Shown: positions 43,967 to 53,246, counted from the stretch's first letter. The stretch: 64,000 nucleotides of DNA from Siphonobacter curvatus (GCF_002943425.1 NZ_PTRA01000001.1:3410001-3474000), one strand, 5' to 3'. The notes: a model not told the origin generated them from the letters alone. Numbers and translations are program-made.

Positions 43967-45049
43967 ATGCCTACGTACGTACCTTACTCCGACGAAATTG
44001 AAGTACTCCAACCCCGGGAAGAAGAAATTTCTAATGAAATTGTCGAATCAATGGCCCGGATCAATCGCCTGATGTTCGACAAATACCGTCACGCCATCCG
44101 CGATGCCCACGCCAAAAGTCATGGCATTCTCAAAGCCGAATTGCACGTCTACCCGAACCTGCCGGAACCGCTGGCTCAAGGCGTCTTTCGGGAATCGCGA
44201 ACGTACCCGGTTATCGTCCGGTTTTCGACGGCACCGGGCAGTATTCAACCCGACGGCGTTGGGGCTCCGCAAGGCATGGCTCTCAAGCTTGTGGGAGTAG
44301 AAGGTCTCAAATTTCTTCCGGAAGAGGCCGATGCCGTTACGCAGGATTTTCTTCTGGTGAATAACCCCGTCATTCCTTTTGGTACGATTTATCAATACCT
44401 GGACAATCAGAAGACCTTGGAACGCGAGGCAAAAAGTCCCGAAGAAATGCAGAAACTGATTGCTCAGGCGGGTCGAACGGCCAATAAAGTACTGGATGCT
44501 CTGGGTATCCAGAAGGAAATTGCGGGCGTGCAGGTCAAGCATATTCTGGGCGAAACCTTTTTCAGTATGGCTGCCCTTCGGTACGGGGATTACGTGGCGA
44601 AAGTACGGGCAACGCCATTGTCTACTTCGGTCAAACTACTGACTGGCGAAGAAATCGATACAAGCAACCATGATTCAGCTATTCGGGATGCAGTGGTGAA
44701 GTTTTTCAAAAAGCAGTCGGCGGAGTACGAAATTCAGGTACAGCTGTGTACCAATCTGCAAACGATGCCCATCGAAGATGGATCGGTCGAATGGCCCCAG
44801 CAGCAGAGTCCCTACCAACCCGTTGCCCGGCTGGTCATTCCTACTCAGGAAGCTTACAGTCCGGCCCGCCGTGTCTATGCTGACGACGTACTCTCCTTTA
44901 ATCCGTTTCACTGCCTGCCCGAACATCGGCCGCTGGGTAACATTATGCGGATACGCCGTAAAGCCTATGAGGTATCGTCGCAGTACCGTCACCACATGAA
45001 CGCCCAGCCCCGTCTGGAACCCCGTAGTATTGAAGATTTGCCCGATTGA
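43967..45049 (+). CDS. Catalase-related haem protein
   Basis: A 360-residue protein of the small catalase-like group (y4iL-type). The distal histidine is in RDAHAKSHG (about residue 48), the RFSTAPGS phrase matches the catalase core, and an asparagine sits in LLVNNPVIPFG. The C-terminal YADDVLSFNPFHCLPEHRPLGNIMRIR is typical. At 360 residues it is shorter than true catalase (about 480) and lacks the C-terminal parts. The group may act as peroxidase or peroxygenase on lipid hydroperoxides. No signal peptide is present. It ends two bases from the converging alkB gene. Confidence 0.88.
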   Translation: MPTYVPYSDEIEVLQPREEEISNEIVESMARINRLMFDKYRHAIRDAHAKSHGILKAELHVYPNLPEPLAQGVFRESRTYPVIVRFSTAPGSIQPDGVGAPQGMALKLVGVEGLKFLPEEADAVTQDFLLVNNPVIPFGTIYQYLDNQKTLEREAKSPEEMQKLIAQAGRTANKVLDALGIQKEIAGVQVKHILGETFFSMAALRYGDYVAKVRATPLSTSVKLLTGEEIDTSNHDSAIRDAVVKFFKKQSAEYEIQVQLCTNLQTMPIEDGSVEWPQQQSPYQPVARLVIPTQEAYSPARRVYADDVLSFNPFHCLPEHRPLGNIMRIRRKAYEVSSQYRHHMNAQPRLEPRSIEDLPD

Positions 45050-45051
45050 AT

Positions 45052-45642
45052 CTAGCCGTACAGCGTCCGGAAGGTCAGATTGATGCGGGGTTCGGTGCTT
45101 TGAGTCGTACGCGGAATACGGTGTTCCCAATAGTGTTGCGTTTCGCCCTGCATCAGTAACAAACTGCCGTGGGTTAATTCTACGGAACGAACCAGTTTTT
45201 TGTCGGTATAATGCCGAAATTGAAAGATCCGACTGGCTCCTAGACTCACGGAAGCGACTACTGGATTGGTACCCAGTATTTTTTCATTGTCACGGTGCCA
45301 GCCCATGGCGTCCTGCCCGTCGCGGTACAGATTCAGCAGTACATTGGTAAAACGATCATCTGGATCAATACGATCTTTAATGATCCGCAGGGCTGGCGTC
45401 CAGTCGATGGGTTGCATGGTAATACCCGAGTACGCATACGCCTTATCCAGATCGCCCGCCCAAGCCGTTAGCCGCGGCTGCATGACTTCTTTACCGAATA
45501 TCCGGATGGGCTCCTGTTTCCAGGGAATTTCCTCGTACAGCTGCTGCAAGAGTACATCGCTTTCTTCGACTGAAAAAAACGATTCGTAGAAAGAGACTTC
45601 GCCCTGAAAGGGTAACAAATTGGGGATCTGGTTTGTATTCAT
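45052..45642 (-). CDS. alkB: Alpha-ketoglutarate-dependent DNA dealkylase AlkB
   Basis: Removes alkyl groups from 1-methyladenine and 3-methylcytosine in DNA or RNA by Fe(II)/2-oxoglutarate oxidation. In 196 residues the iron ligands are HRD in MGWHRDNEKI and the second histidine in HYWEHRIPRT, and arginines in RINLTFR hold 2-oxoglutarate. It fits the ALKBH2/3-like bacterial group. The ATG at 45642 is used rather than a TTG three codons earlier. It converges with the catalase-like gene and is divergent from, and close to, the SMP-30 lactonase gene. Confidence 0.92.
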   Translation of the reverse strand: MNTNQIPNLLPFQGEVSFYESFFSVEESDVLLQQLYEEIPWKQEPIRIFGKEVMQPRLTAWAGDLDKAYAYSGITMQPIDWTPALRIIKDRIDPDDRFTNVLLNLYRDGQDAMGWHRDNEKILGTNPVVASVSLGASRIFQFRHYTDKKLVRSVELTHGSLLLMQGETQHYWEHRIPRTTQSTEPRINLTFRTLYG

Positions 45643-45701
45643 TCGAAACAAAACTACTAACGCTTCCTTGGGTGCTCAATCCGAAACTTGCGGAAGATGT
45701 T

Positions 45702-45709
45702 TATCTTTG
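45702..45709 (+). promoter_or_regulatory. Bacteroidota-type -7 promoter element
   Basis: TATCTTTG fits TAnnTTTG, 22 bases before the ATG at 45731. No TTG lies at standard spacing. Confidence 0.5.
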
Positions 45710-45730
45710 AAAACCTCTGAATCTGCTTTT

Positions 45731-46726
45731 ATGAAACGATTGCTTCTGCTTTTCAGTACCCTTTGCTGGACCTGCACCTTATCGGCTCAGGTTTATCCAA
45801 CCCTGGGGAAAGTCGTACGACTCGATCCGGCTCTGGAAACCATTCTTCCGGCAAATGCGACCATCGAAGTGCTGGCCTCCGGTTTTCAATGGACTGAAGG
45901 GCCCGTCTGGGTAGCGAAAGGTGGGTACCTCCTCTTTTCGGATACGAAGCAAAATACCATTTTTAAGTGGCACCCTACCAAAGGCCTGAGTACCTTTTTG
46001 AATCCAGCGGGTTATACGGGGAACGGTAGCTACGGGGACGAACCTGGATCAAATGGGTTAATTCTCAACCGTAAAGGCGAACTAGTCGCCTGCGAACACG
46101 GGGATCGCCGCCTATCGGTCATGCCCTTATCGGGTGGCGGAAAGCGTACCCTGGCTGATCAGTGGCAGGGCAAACGCCTGAATTCGCCTAACGATGTTTG
46201 CCAGCATTCCTCAGGAGCTTACTATTTCACTGACCCCCCGTATGGGTTGCCTCAAAAAGAGAAAGACAAAACCCGAGAGATCGAAGCCTTCGGCGTCTAT
46301 CGACTCGATCCCGATGGTACGGTTACGCAGGTCATCAGCGATTTGAAACGGCCCAACGGCGTAGCTTTATCCCCCGATGAAAAAACCTTGTACATCGGTC
46401 AGTCGGATGATACGCAGCCGTACGTGATGGCCTACCCCGTTCAGCCCGGCGGCTCTTTGGGTAAGGGCCGAATCTTCTACGATCTTACCCCACTGAATCG
46501 ACAGGGCTTATCCCGGGCTCCGGACGGTTTGTGTACGGATGTTCGTGGGAATGTTTATACCACGGGTGGCGGCGGCTTGTTGATTTTGAGTCCCCAAGGC
46601 AAGCTCCTGGGCCGTCTGGAGCTGAGTGCTGCGACGTCCAATTGCTCCTTTAGTCCGGATGGATATTTGTACATAACCGCAGAAAACTACCTATGTCGCA
46701 TTAAAACACTTACAAAAGAGCAGTAA
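45731..46726 (+). CDS. SMP-30/gluconolactonase-family protein
   Basis: A 331-residue exported six-bladed propeller hydrolase. A signal peptide (about 1-18, ending LSAQ) leads the mature protein. Metal and active-site residues of the family are in SGFQWTEGPVWV (glutamate), LNSPNDVC (asparagine), RPNGVALSPDE (aspartate) and APDGLCTD. Such enzymes open sugar lactones in the periplasm or catabolise secreted sugar acids. The ATG at 45731 is chosen because the signal peptide starts there; the frame extends upstream into the alkB gene but not as coding. It is transcribed alone. Confidence 0.9.
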   Translation: MKRLLLLFSTLCWTCTLSAQVYPTLGKVVRLDPALETILPANATIEVLASGFQWTEGPVWVAKGGYLLFSDTKQNTIFKWHPTKGLSTFLNPAGYTGNGSYGDEPGSNGLILNRKGELVACEHGDRRLSVMPLSGGGKRTLADQWQGKRLNSPNDVCQHSSGAYYFTDPPYGLPQKEKDKTREIEAFGVYRLDPDGTVTQVISDLKRPNGVALSPDEKTLYIGQSDDTQPYVMAYPVQPGGSLGKGRIFYDLTPLNRQGLSRAPDGLCTDVRGNVYTTGGGGLLILSPQGKLLGRLELSAATSNCSFSPDGYLYITAENYLCRIKTLTKEQ

Positions 46727-46740
46727 GATCGTAAGTGTTT
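46704..46740 (+). terminator. Weak hairpin at the end of the lactonase gene
   Basis: AAACACTTAC (46704-46713) pairs with GTAAGTGTTT (46731-46740), spanning the stop codon. No T tract follows. Confidence 0.4.
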
Positions 46741-47148
46741 ATAACGTATAGTTTAAAACGGTACTCTACGAATGAAACCCTATTTCAGGCTTCTAAATCA
46801 TCGTAAACCACCCCTTAAATCCCTGATTTTAAGAATCTATTAATCAATAAAAGGATTTATAGAGCTGCCGCGTACAGCTACTTGTATTCTCGTTTTGTGG
46901 ACTTGGACTCATTAGTATCCTAAGTATATCTACCTAAACCCTTCCTTGAAAAGCAGTAACTAGCTGGTAATCAATAAAATTTTATAGGTTTACCGTTGGA
47001 TTTCCCCGCCGATCAGACTTTCTTTGAATTAGGCTGTCTATGCTTTTCTTGGAGCTATTCTTCGCTCCTCTGACAGCTCCGCCCGTTTCCTTACCCGAAT
47101 ACCAAAACACGTATATTCTCAACTGATCCAACGTCAGACCGAACCACT
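46741..47148. other. Non-coding gap before the methyltransferase gene
   Basis: AT-rich without a credible open frame on either strand. I see no repeat or clear promoter, although one must lie here. Confidence 0.45.
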
Positions 47149-47760
47149 ATGAACACTTATCATGAGTATGTTATTCACAACGGAGAGTTTATTGGCAAAT
47201 TTGAAGAAATGTACCAGCGATTCGAGGATCCCTGGATGCAGTCCCGGCAGCCCAACCCCTACGGGCGTCAATGTGCTATTCTCAATCTGAAACGCTTTGG
47301 CATTGACTCACTCATTGAATTTGGCTGTGGTTTAGGGTATTACAGTAACTGGATTCACCAGGAAACGGGTATCATTCCGATGGCTTACGATATCAGCGAA
47401 ACGGCCATTACTAAAGCTCGCCAGCAATTTCCTCAGCTAGATTTTCGCACGGGTGATATTGTAAAAGTACTTCAGGAACCCTTACCCGTTGATGCCATAC
47501 TACTGGCTGAAATTGGCTGGTACATCCTTCAGGATCTGGACGAGATTATTGAGCTGCTTTACAAAAATTACGCGGGCAAATACCTGCTTAATAATCAGGT
47601 ATTTTATAAGGGTACGCAGCGTTTTGGCCGAGAGTATTTTACTACCCTTCAGGAATACATCGATTACATGCCTTTCAAGCTCATCGGATATACGGAAGCG
47701 ACGACGGTCGAAGATTCCACCATTGATACGTCGACGCTCTTTAAAATAGAGCCTAAATAA
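47149..47760 (+). CDS. SAM-dependent methyltransferase
   Basis: A 203-residue class I methyltransferase. The SAM loop reads LIEFGCGLGYYSNWI (about 55-69), and the acidic end of the second strand is AYDISETAITKA. A later LAEIGWYILQDLDEIIE fits the fourth strand and post-loop. No targeting signal or membrane helix, so it is cytoplasmic. It resembles the NodS-like and small-molecule methyltransferases by layout, but the substrate is unknown. It stands alone, 450 bases before the fdt operon. Confidence 0.88.
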   Translation: MNTYHEYVIHNGEFIGKFEEMYQRFEDPWMQSRQPNPYGRQCAILNLKRFGIDSLIEFGCGLGYYSNWIHQETGIIPMAYDISETAITKARQQFPQLDFRTGDIVKVLQEPLPVDAILLAEIGWYILQDLDEIIELLYKNYAGKYLLNNQVFYKGTQRFGREYFTTLQEYIDYMPFKLIGYTEATTVEDSTIDTSTLFKIEPK

Positions 47761-48212
47761 ACCTTTGAAGAAAACGCTTCCTATTTCCGGCCCGATTGTA
47801 CTAGAAAACCGAGCTTTAAGGTCACTCGTCTAAAACAATCCTTACGGGGACACTTTTCTATCGAACTTACTCCAACGTCCGGTTCTGATGGGTCGTTTCA
47901 GGAACTCTTTTGCCTTGTTTTTTCCGCACAAGTCATTTAATCTTTTTAATAGAATTCTAATTCCGCTCGACTAAATGACATTTTATTGCTACTTTTCGAT
48001 TCAAACAAGCGACCAAAGAATTAATTCAGGTGAATAACTTATTCCAAACTTCTCTTGTCTTCCCTAAGGGTAGGACGCTCTTTTTTATAGTCAAGCCAGC
48101 AAGCCTGCTGTTTTCATTTTCCAGTATAAATGGCAACTGTTGAGAAACGTCCCGCCGCTAAGATTACCCCAAGCACTCTATTCACATCTTCATAACTTTA
48201 TAAGTTCGTTTC
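47761..48212. other. Non-coding gap before the fdtA operon
   Basis: No gene seen. GTCATTTA (about 47932) is mirrored by TAAATGAC about 40 bases later. A promoter for the fdt operon should lie near the end, where TAACTTTA (about 48194) is only a partial match to the consensus. Confidence 0.4.
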
Positions 48213-48581
48213 ATGGCCACTCTATTAGAGCTGGAGACATTCGGTACCGCCGAGATCGGTTATTTGGGCGTATTTGAAAAAATATTGCCTGGAGATATTA
48301 AGCGGGCCTTTTTTGTGTATGGCGTTCCTTCGGATCACCAGCGGGCCAAACACGGCCATTTGCAGTCCCATCAGGCTTTAGTATGCCTGAACGGTAGCTG
48401 TCGGATTGAAATTACTAATCAGTCAGGAACTACGCAGTATGACTTAAACTCCCCACAAAAATGCTTAGTCGTTGAACCCGCCGACTGGCTGATGATGGAT
48501 CAGTTTTCGAAAGGTTCCGTTTTATTAGTACTTTCTAATTATTATTACGATTTAGACGACTATTTCTACGAAAAACCATGA
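48213..48581 (+). CDS. fdtA: dTDP-4-keto-6-deoxyhexose 3,4-ketoisomerase (FdtA-like)
   Basis: A 122-residue WxcM-like cupin. FdtA moves the keto group of dTDP-4-keto-6-deoxyglucose from carbon 4 to carbon 3; QdtA is a close relative giving another stereoisomer, and the two cannot be told apart by eye. The conserved HxxxxH stretch [20 protein letters not shown] contains the active-site histidines, and the phrase [14 protein letters not shown] is family-typical. It overlaps fdtB by four bases (ATGA), so they are translated together. It needs the product of the rfbB gene at 30.5 kb. Confidence 0.88.
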   Translation: MATLLELETFGTAEIGYLGVFEKILPGDIKRAFFVYGVPSDHQRAKHGHLQSHQALVCLNGSCRIEITNQSGTTQYDLNSPQKCLVVEPADWLMMDQFSKGSVLLVLSNYYYDLDDYFYEKP

Positions 48582-49681
48582 TTGCCCACCTGGACTTGGG
48601 TCGGGAAAACCGACCTTACGAAACGGAGCTGTTAGCCGCGGCTCAACGCGTGCTTACTTCCGGATGGTACATTCTGGGAAAGGAACTAGCGGCCTTTGAA
48701 ACGGAGTGGGCAGCCTACTGCGGTACCTCTCATTGTTTGGGAGTGGGCAATGGACTGGATGCTCTGACACTGATTTTCAAAGCCTTGGAACTTCCCGCAG
48801 GTAGTGAAGTGATTGTACCCGCTCATACCTACGTGGCTTCCGTATTGAGCATTACTAATGCTGGGCTTACCCCCCGATTTGTGGAGCCAGACACTGCTAG
48901 CTATAACATTGACCCTCAGGAAATTGAAAGCCAGATTACCGAAAAAACACGGGCAATTTTGGTGGTACATTTGTACGGCAAATGCTGTGATATGAAGCCC
49001 ATCTGGGAGCTAGCCCGTCGGTATAATCTGAAGATTGTGGAAGATGCCGCACAGGCTCACGGAGCCCTCTATCAGGGTCAGAAAGCGGGAAATTTGGGTG
49101 ATGCGGCGGCTTTTAGTTTTTATCCGACCAAGAACCTGGGAGCCTTGGGTGACGCCGGAGCCGTCACGACGAATGACGCCGAATTGGCCCGTCGCGTTGG
49201 ACTACTCCGCAATTATGGCTCAGAGATAAAATACTACAATGAGTTGCAGGGAACCAATAGTCGTCTGGATGAAATTCAGGCGGCCTTACTGCGGGTAAAG
49301 TTACCACACCTAGAGGCTGACAACAGACGGAGACGGCACATTGCTCATCGGTTTTTAACGGAAATCCACAGTTCCCTTTTGCAATTGCCCCCGGCTCAAA
49401 CGTACGATCAGGACGTTTGGCATTTATTTGTGGTACGGGCCCGGCAACGGGAGGAATTCATGGCGTATCTGGCCGAACAAGGGATTCAAACGGCCATTCA
49501 CTATCCGGTGGCTCCGCACCAGCAAGCGGCCTACGCCGAATACCATCACCTTTCTCTGCCGCTAACGGAACAATTGCACCGTGAGGTGGTGAGTTTACCG
49601 CTGTACCCTACCCTGACGGATCAGGAAGTGGACCAAATTATTCAAGCGGTGAACGCTTACAGCTTGGTAGTAGCCGAATGA
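48578..49681 (+). CDS. fdtB: DegT/DnrJ/EryC1 sugar aminotransferase (FdtB-like)
   Basis: A 367-residue pyridoxal-phosphate enzyme that adds an amino group to the 3-keto sugar from FdtA, giving dTDP-3-amino-3,6-dideoxyhexose. The opening [17 protein letters not shown] and the phrase [18 protein letters not shown] are typical. The PLP lysine lies in [15 protein letters not shown] (about residue 185), and EDAAQAHGA binds the ring. The usual next enzyme, an N-acetyltransferase (fdtC), is not present; a small membrane-type frame and a GT2 gene follow instead. The four-base overlap with fdtA marks an operon. Confidence 0.92.
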   Translation: MIAHLDLGRENRPYETELLAAAQRVLTSGWYILGKELAAFETEWAAYCGTSHCLGVGNGLDALTLIFKALELPAGSEVIVPAHTYVASVLSITNAGLTPRFVEPDTASYNIDPQEIESQITEKTRAILVVHLYGKCCDMKPIWELARRYNLKIVEDAAQAHGALYQGQKAGNLGDAAAFSFYPTKNLGALGDAGAVTTNDAELARRVGLLRNYGSEIKYYNELQGTNSRLDEIQAALLRVKLPHLEADNRRRRHIAHRFLTEIHSSLLQLPPAQTYDQDVWHLFVVRARQREEFMAYLAEQGIQTAIHYPVAPHQQAAYAEYHHLSLPLTEQLHREVVSLPLYPTLTDQEVDQIIQAVNAYSLVVAE

Positions 49682-49831
49682 GGTATAATATTTTCGATTT
49701 TCAGTCTACTGTTTTCAGTGGGAAAGGCTACCGTTGAAGGTCTATTAACTATTGGGCTTTCGGCGTTTTTTAGCGGCGTAATTTTTGGGATATACGTTAA
49801 ACCAAAACTGGAAAAGGAAACTCAAAACTGA
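49678..49831 (+). CDS. Possible small membrane protein, apparently frameshifted
   Basis: Right after the fdtB stop (TGA 49679-49681) the same frame stays open to TGA at 49829-49831 and encodes two hydrophobic segments: [13 protein letters not shown] and [20 protein letters not shown], with a charged tail [10 protein letters not shown]. No ATG lies in that frame. A natural ATGA start overlapping the fdtB stop (49678) reads MRYNIFDFQ in another frame and soon stops. Dropping one base near 49690 would join that start to the hydrophobic frame. A real gene may instead start at GTG 49718. It may be a frameshifted or misread small membrane gene. Confidence 0.35.
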
Positions 49832-49842
49832 AAATTCTACGC

Positions 49843-50772
49843 ATGGACATCAGTGTCATCATTCCGGTTTATAAAAGTGAAACAACCCTTGCCCCGCTGG
49901 TCGAACGGATTCTGTCAACCCTGCGGACATACCGGATGGAAATTGTACTGGTGAACGATGGGAGTCCGGACCGTTCGGAAGCCATCTGTACGGAACTGGC
50001 TGAACGTTTTCAGCAAGTGAAGTTCATTTCACTTCGCCGCAATTTTGGCGAATTCAACGCCGTCATGTGTGGCCTGCATTACGCCACAGGTCGATACTGC
50101 GTGATGGTCGACGATGATTTTCAGAACCCGCCTTCCGAAATTCTCAAGCTCGTCGCCGAAGCCGAACGTGGTCAGTATGACGTCGTGTACTCCTATTACC
50201 AGACCAAGCAGCATTCGCTTTTTCGCAATACGGGCAGTTGGGTCGTTAATCAGATGACGACCCGACTGCTCGACAAACCCCGCGATCTGTACTTGTCGAG
50301 TTTCAAGTTGATCCGGCAAGAGGTCGTACGGGAGATGATTCGCTATACAGGACCGTATCCTTACCTCGACGGACTTATTTTCCGCGTGACCCGTAACGTG
50401 GGCAAAGTAGCCGTTGAACACCACAAACGCGAGGGCGGCTCAAGCTACACCCTACGGAAACTCATTTCCCTGTTTCTCAATATTCTCTTCTGCTATTCAC
50501 CCCGACCCATTCGGCTCGTTACAAACACGGGATTCGTCTTGATTCTTTTAAGCATTCTGGGTAGTTTAACCGAACTGGCGACTTCGTTCTTAAGCAAACA
50601 TTTACCCGAAACGGACCACCTAATCTGGCTGACGGTCATTTTTCTGGGGGGCATTCAACTCGTCGGGCTGGGTTTAGTGGGCGAATACATCGGGAAAATA
50701 TTCATGACGCAAAACGGACTGCCCCAGTTCGTCGTCAAAAAAACGATCCTTCCGAAAGAAATTTTTTCATGA
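49843..50772 (+). CDS. Membrane-anchored GT2, DPM1/ArnC/GtrB-like
   Basis: A 309-residue enzyme that moves a sugar onto a polyprenyl phosphate lipid on the cytoplasmic face. The GT-A core reads ISVIIPVYKSETTLAPLVERI, IVLVNDGSPDRS and VDDDFQNPPSEIL (metal motif). Residues about 225-250 and 265-290 are two C-terminal helices typical of the GtrB/ArnC group. Its four-base overlap with the methyltransferase behind it, plus the GT-C enzyme that follows, fits a lipid-linked sugar pathway: this enzyme loads the lipid and the GT-C enzyme transfers the sugar outside. Confidence 0.92.
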   Translation: MDISVIIPVYKSETTLAPLVERILSTLRTYRMEIVLVNDGSPDRSEAICTELAERFQQVKFISLRRNFGEFNAVMCGLHYATGRYCVMVDDDFQNPPSEILKLVAEAERGQYDVVYSYYQTKQHSLFRNTGSWVVNQMTTRLLDKPRDLYLSSFKLIRQEVVREMIRYTGPYPYLDGLIFRVTRNVGKVAVEHHKREGGSSYTLRKLISLFLNILFCYSPRPIRLVTNTGFVLILLSILGSLTELATSFLSKHLPETDHLIWLTVIFLGGIQLVGLGLVGEYIGKIFMTQNGLPQFVVKKTILPKEIFS

Positions 50773-51539
50773 TTGGTAAACGTCAGGAATACGAACGGAT
50801 GCACGCCACCGAGCAGTCGCTTTGGTGGTATCGAAGTCTACACCGACGGGTAGCTTATACCCTTACCCAACGCTTCGGGGAACGAAAAGACCTGGCTATT
50901 CTGGATGCGGGCTGTGGCACGGGCGGACTGCTCGAAAGTCTGCGTCAACAGGGCTACCAGCATCTGGAAGGCTTCGACGCTTCCGAAGATGCCGTTGCTT
51001 TTTCGCGGGATCGCGGCTTTGATGTTGCTTTCCATAACCTGCTGGCGGTTGAAAGTTATCACCCAACCCGAACGTACGATGTCATTATCTGCAACGACGT
51101 ATTCTGCTATTTGAACGATACGCAGATCGTGCAGATTTTGAAGGAATTCCGGCGGCGACTGCGGCCCGGTGGTGTATTCATTACTAACAATAACGCCTTC
51201 TCCTGGCTGGGCGGCACGCACGCGGTAGCACTGAAAATATCCAAGCGATTTGTACTGTCGGAGTTAACTACATACGCTCAGCAGGCGGGTTTTCACGTCT
51301 GGAAAGGCGGCTATTGGAGTTTTCTGTTGTTTCCTCCTATTGCGGTCGTTCGGAGTTGGCAAAACTTCCAGCTGAAACGGGGCTGGGTCAATGCAGAAAC
51401 GCTGTCTTCGGACGTACACTTGCCCGCTGCTCCCGTTAACCAGTTATTGAATGGGTGCATGAAACTGGAAGAAACGCTCTTACCCCTGGCTCCGCTGGGT
51501 AGTTCAGTATATACTGTAATGGAAGTGACCCATGGCTGA
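50769..51539 (+). CDS. SAM-dependent methyltransferase of the glycan operon
   Basis: A 256-residue class I methyltransferase: LAILDAGCGTGGLLESL is the SAM loop (about 44-60) and EGFDASEDAVAFSRDRG the second strand. YDVIICNDVFCYL and RLRPGGVFITNNNAFSW follow in the right order. The last 60 residues carry a hydrophobic helix-like stretch (SFLLFPPIAVV). It is fused to the operon by a four-base overlap in front and an eight-base overlap behind, so it most likely methylates the sugar or lipid intermediate of this pathway. Confidence 0.9.
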   Translation: MIGKRQEYERMHATEQSLWWYRSLHRRVAYTLTQRFGERKDLAILDAGCGTGGLLESLRQQGYQHLEGFDASEDAVAFSRDRGFDVAFHNLLAVESYHPTRTYDVIICNDVFCYLNDTQIVQILKEFRRRLRPGGVFITNNNAFSWLGGTHAVALKISKRFVLSELTTYAQQAGFHVWKGGYWSFLLFPPIAVVRSWQNFQLKRGWVNAETLSSDVHLPAAPVNQLLNGCMKLEETLLPLAPLGSSVYTVMEVTHG

Positions 51540-53112
51540 ACCCGTGTGGATTCGAATGCTGCTGCTAGTCGGCTGGTTCCTGGTTTTGCTGTACGTCTGG
51601 GGCAATCAGAAACGGACGGAAAATGCTCCCTGGCTTTTTTATGTACTCATCGGTCTGGTACTGCTTAGTCGTAGCTCAAACATCGTAGAGTACGAACCTA
51701 ATGTAGATACCAGTACTTGGCTAACGAGTACGCTCACCATCCGACGGGCTTCCGATCCAGTCTGGACCTGGTTAAATTACACGGACGGACGGCCCTTCAC
51801 GGTTGCTCCCCTCTGGCTGGCAAGTCTCCTGGGCCTACCCCTCACCTACGGCGGAGCCGAATGGCTTAGCGTGATTTTATGGTGCATTACCCTAGTGGCT
51901 TTGGCGGGAATACTCAAAGCCCTCGGCTGGAAATCCGGACGGGCTTTTATTTTCGTGGCGGCACTGGCGGCCTTTGTCGGTACCACGGGCTACATCGACC
52001 ACGTAGCCTACAACTCGGAAGTCGCCAGTATGTGGTTACTGGCTCTGGCTCTTTGGGGCTTTTTTTACTGGGCCGAACGCCCGGTAACCTGGGGTGCTCT
52101 GGTGGTGGGTTTGCTGCTGGGATTACTGCCTTACGCCAAATTCCAGAATGCTCCGATGGGACTGGTCATTGCCGCCTTCGCGGGCTTTACCTGGCTACGG
52201 TCCCGCCAGTGGATGGCCGTGGTTCTGTTGGGTCTTGGCGGTTTGTTACCTACGCTGGGCTTTGTGGCGTACTACGCAGGCTTAGGTCAGTTGGAAACGT
52301 TCTGGAATCACTACTTCCTGTATTATTTCTACTACAGCTATACGGACGAGTTTTCGAAACTGACCACCTGGGAACGCTTCACGCCCGTACGTTTCCTGTA
52401 CCTGACCCTGGCCAGCCCGGATATGCGGTGGTACGCAGCCGGTCTCCTGCTCGCAACGGTCGGGTTATTCGTTCATTTCCTGCGAAAGACGAAGACTACG
52501 TACGACTGGCTGGCTCTGGTCCTGCTACTGACCACCTATTACGCGATGTTACAGTCAGGCAATAATTTTCACCATTATGCCTTGTACATCCCCTTTCTGG
52601 TACCTGTTGCTCTTGGCATCTGGGCCCGGGATTTACCCGTTCGCACGCAAAAAACGGTACTGAGCATCGTCTTACTGGCCGCTGGATTTCAGGCGGGTTA
52701 TAATCTCAATCAACGCGGACCGGTACAGCCTACGGCGAATGAACCACTGACCCAACGTGTGGCTTCGGTCATTCGGGCGAATAGTAAACCCGAAGAACGG
52801 ATGGTACTCTGGGGTTGGTTCGATCGCCTGTACGTGTACGCTCAACGGCCCATGGGTTATCGGTATCCGTATACCATTGGTATTTTCTGGCCCAGTCCGC
52901 TGCACGAGGTTCGGGTCAAAGATTTCATTCACGATTTGGAAGAAAACCAACCAGCGATTTTCGTGGACGTCTGTGGTACGGCTCTTACTTTTTACGGTAC
53001 TACCGCCGAACGGCACGAAGCCACCCCCGAAGTGGCCCGGTACATTGCTTCGCATTACCGACTGATTCAGGACATCGAAGGGGTACGGCTGTACAAACGC
53101 CTGCATCCCTAG
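51532..53112 (+). CDS. GT-C membrane glycosyltransferase (ArnT/PMT-like)
   Basis: A 526-residue protein with about eleven helices across residues 1-400, then a soluble periplasmic C-terminal part. The first outer loop holds the acidic residue expected of GT-C enzymes (EYEPNVDTSTW, about 44-54). ArnT-like enzymes take a sugar from a polyprenyl phosphate and put it on lipid or glycan outside. It fits directly behind the GT2 enzyme that would make the lipid-linked donor. The acceptor is unknown. A hairpin after the stop ends the operon. Confidence 0.85.
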   Translation: MAEPVWIRMLLLVGWFLVLLYVWGNQKRTENAPWLFYVLIGLVLLSRSSNIVEYEPNVDTSTWLTSTLTIRRASDPVWTWLNYTDGRPFTVAPLWLASLLGLPLTYGGAEWLSVILWCITLVALAGILKALGWKSGRAFIFVAALAAFVGTTGYIDHVAYNSEVASMWLLALALWGFFYWAERPVTWGALVVGLLLGLLPYAKFQNAPMGLVIAAFAGFTWLRSRQWMAVVLLGLGGLLPTLGFVAYYAGLGQLETFWNHYFLYYFYYSYTDEFSKLTTWERFTPVRFLYLTLASPDMRWYAAGLLLATVGLFVHFLRKTKTTYDWLALVLLLTTYYAMLQSGNNFHHYALYIPFLVPVALGIWARDLPVRTQKTVLSIVLLAAGFQAGYNLNQRGPVQPTANEPLTQRVASVIRANSKPEERMVLWGWFDRLYVYAQRPMGYRYPYTIGIFWPSPLHEVRVKDFIHDLEENQPAIFVDVCGTALTFYGTTAERHEATPEVARYIASHYRLIQDIEGVRLYKRLHP

Positions 53113-53134
53113 ATTTCAACGGCTCTTTCATTCC

Positions 53135-53168
53135 GCTTCCCGAAGGTTCATTCGTTCGGGAAGTTTTG
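53135..53168 (+). terminator. Terminator of the fdt/glycosyltransferase operon
   Basis: CTTCCCGAA (53136-53144) pairs with TTCGGGAAG (53155-53163), followed by TTTTG. The stem matches the hairpin at 38366. Confidence 0.75.
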
Positions 53169-53246
53169 TTTTTAGACTGGTACGTTCTTTTGAAGGATCG
53201 TTTACCCTTCAACAACCCATACGTCATTCACTCTAAACACTTCTTC

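Noticed and set aside
51879-52565. A 228-codon frame overlapping the GT-C gene
   Set aside because: It is out of frame within a well-supported membrane glycosyltransferase and is rich in Gly/Arg as expected of shadow frames.
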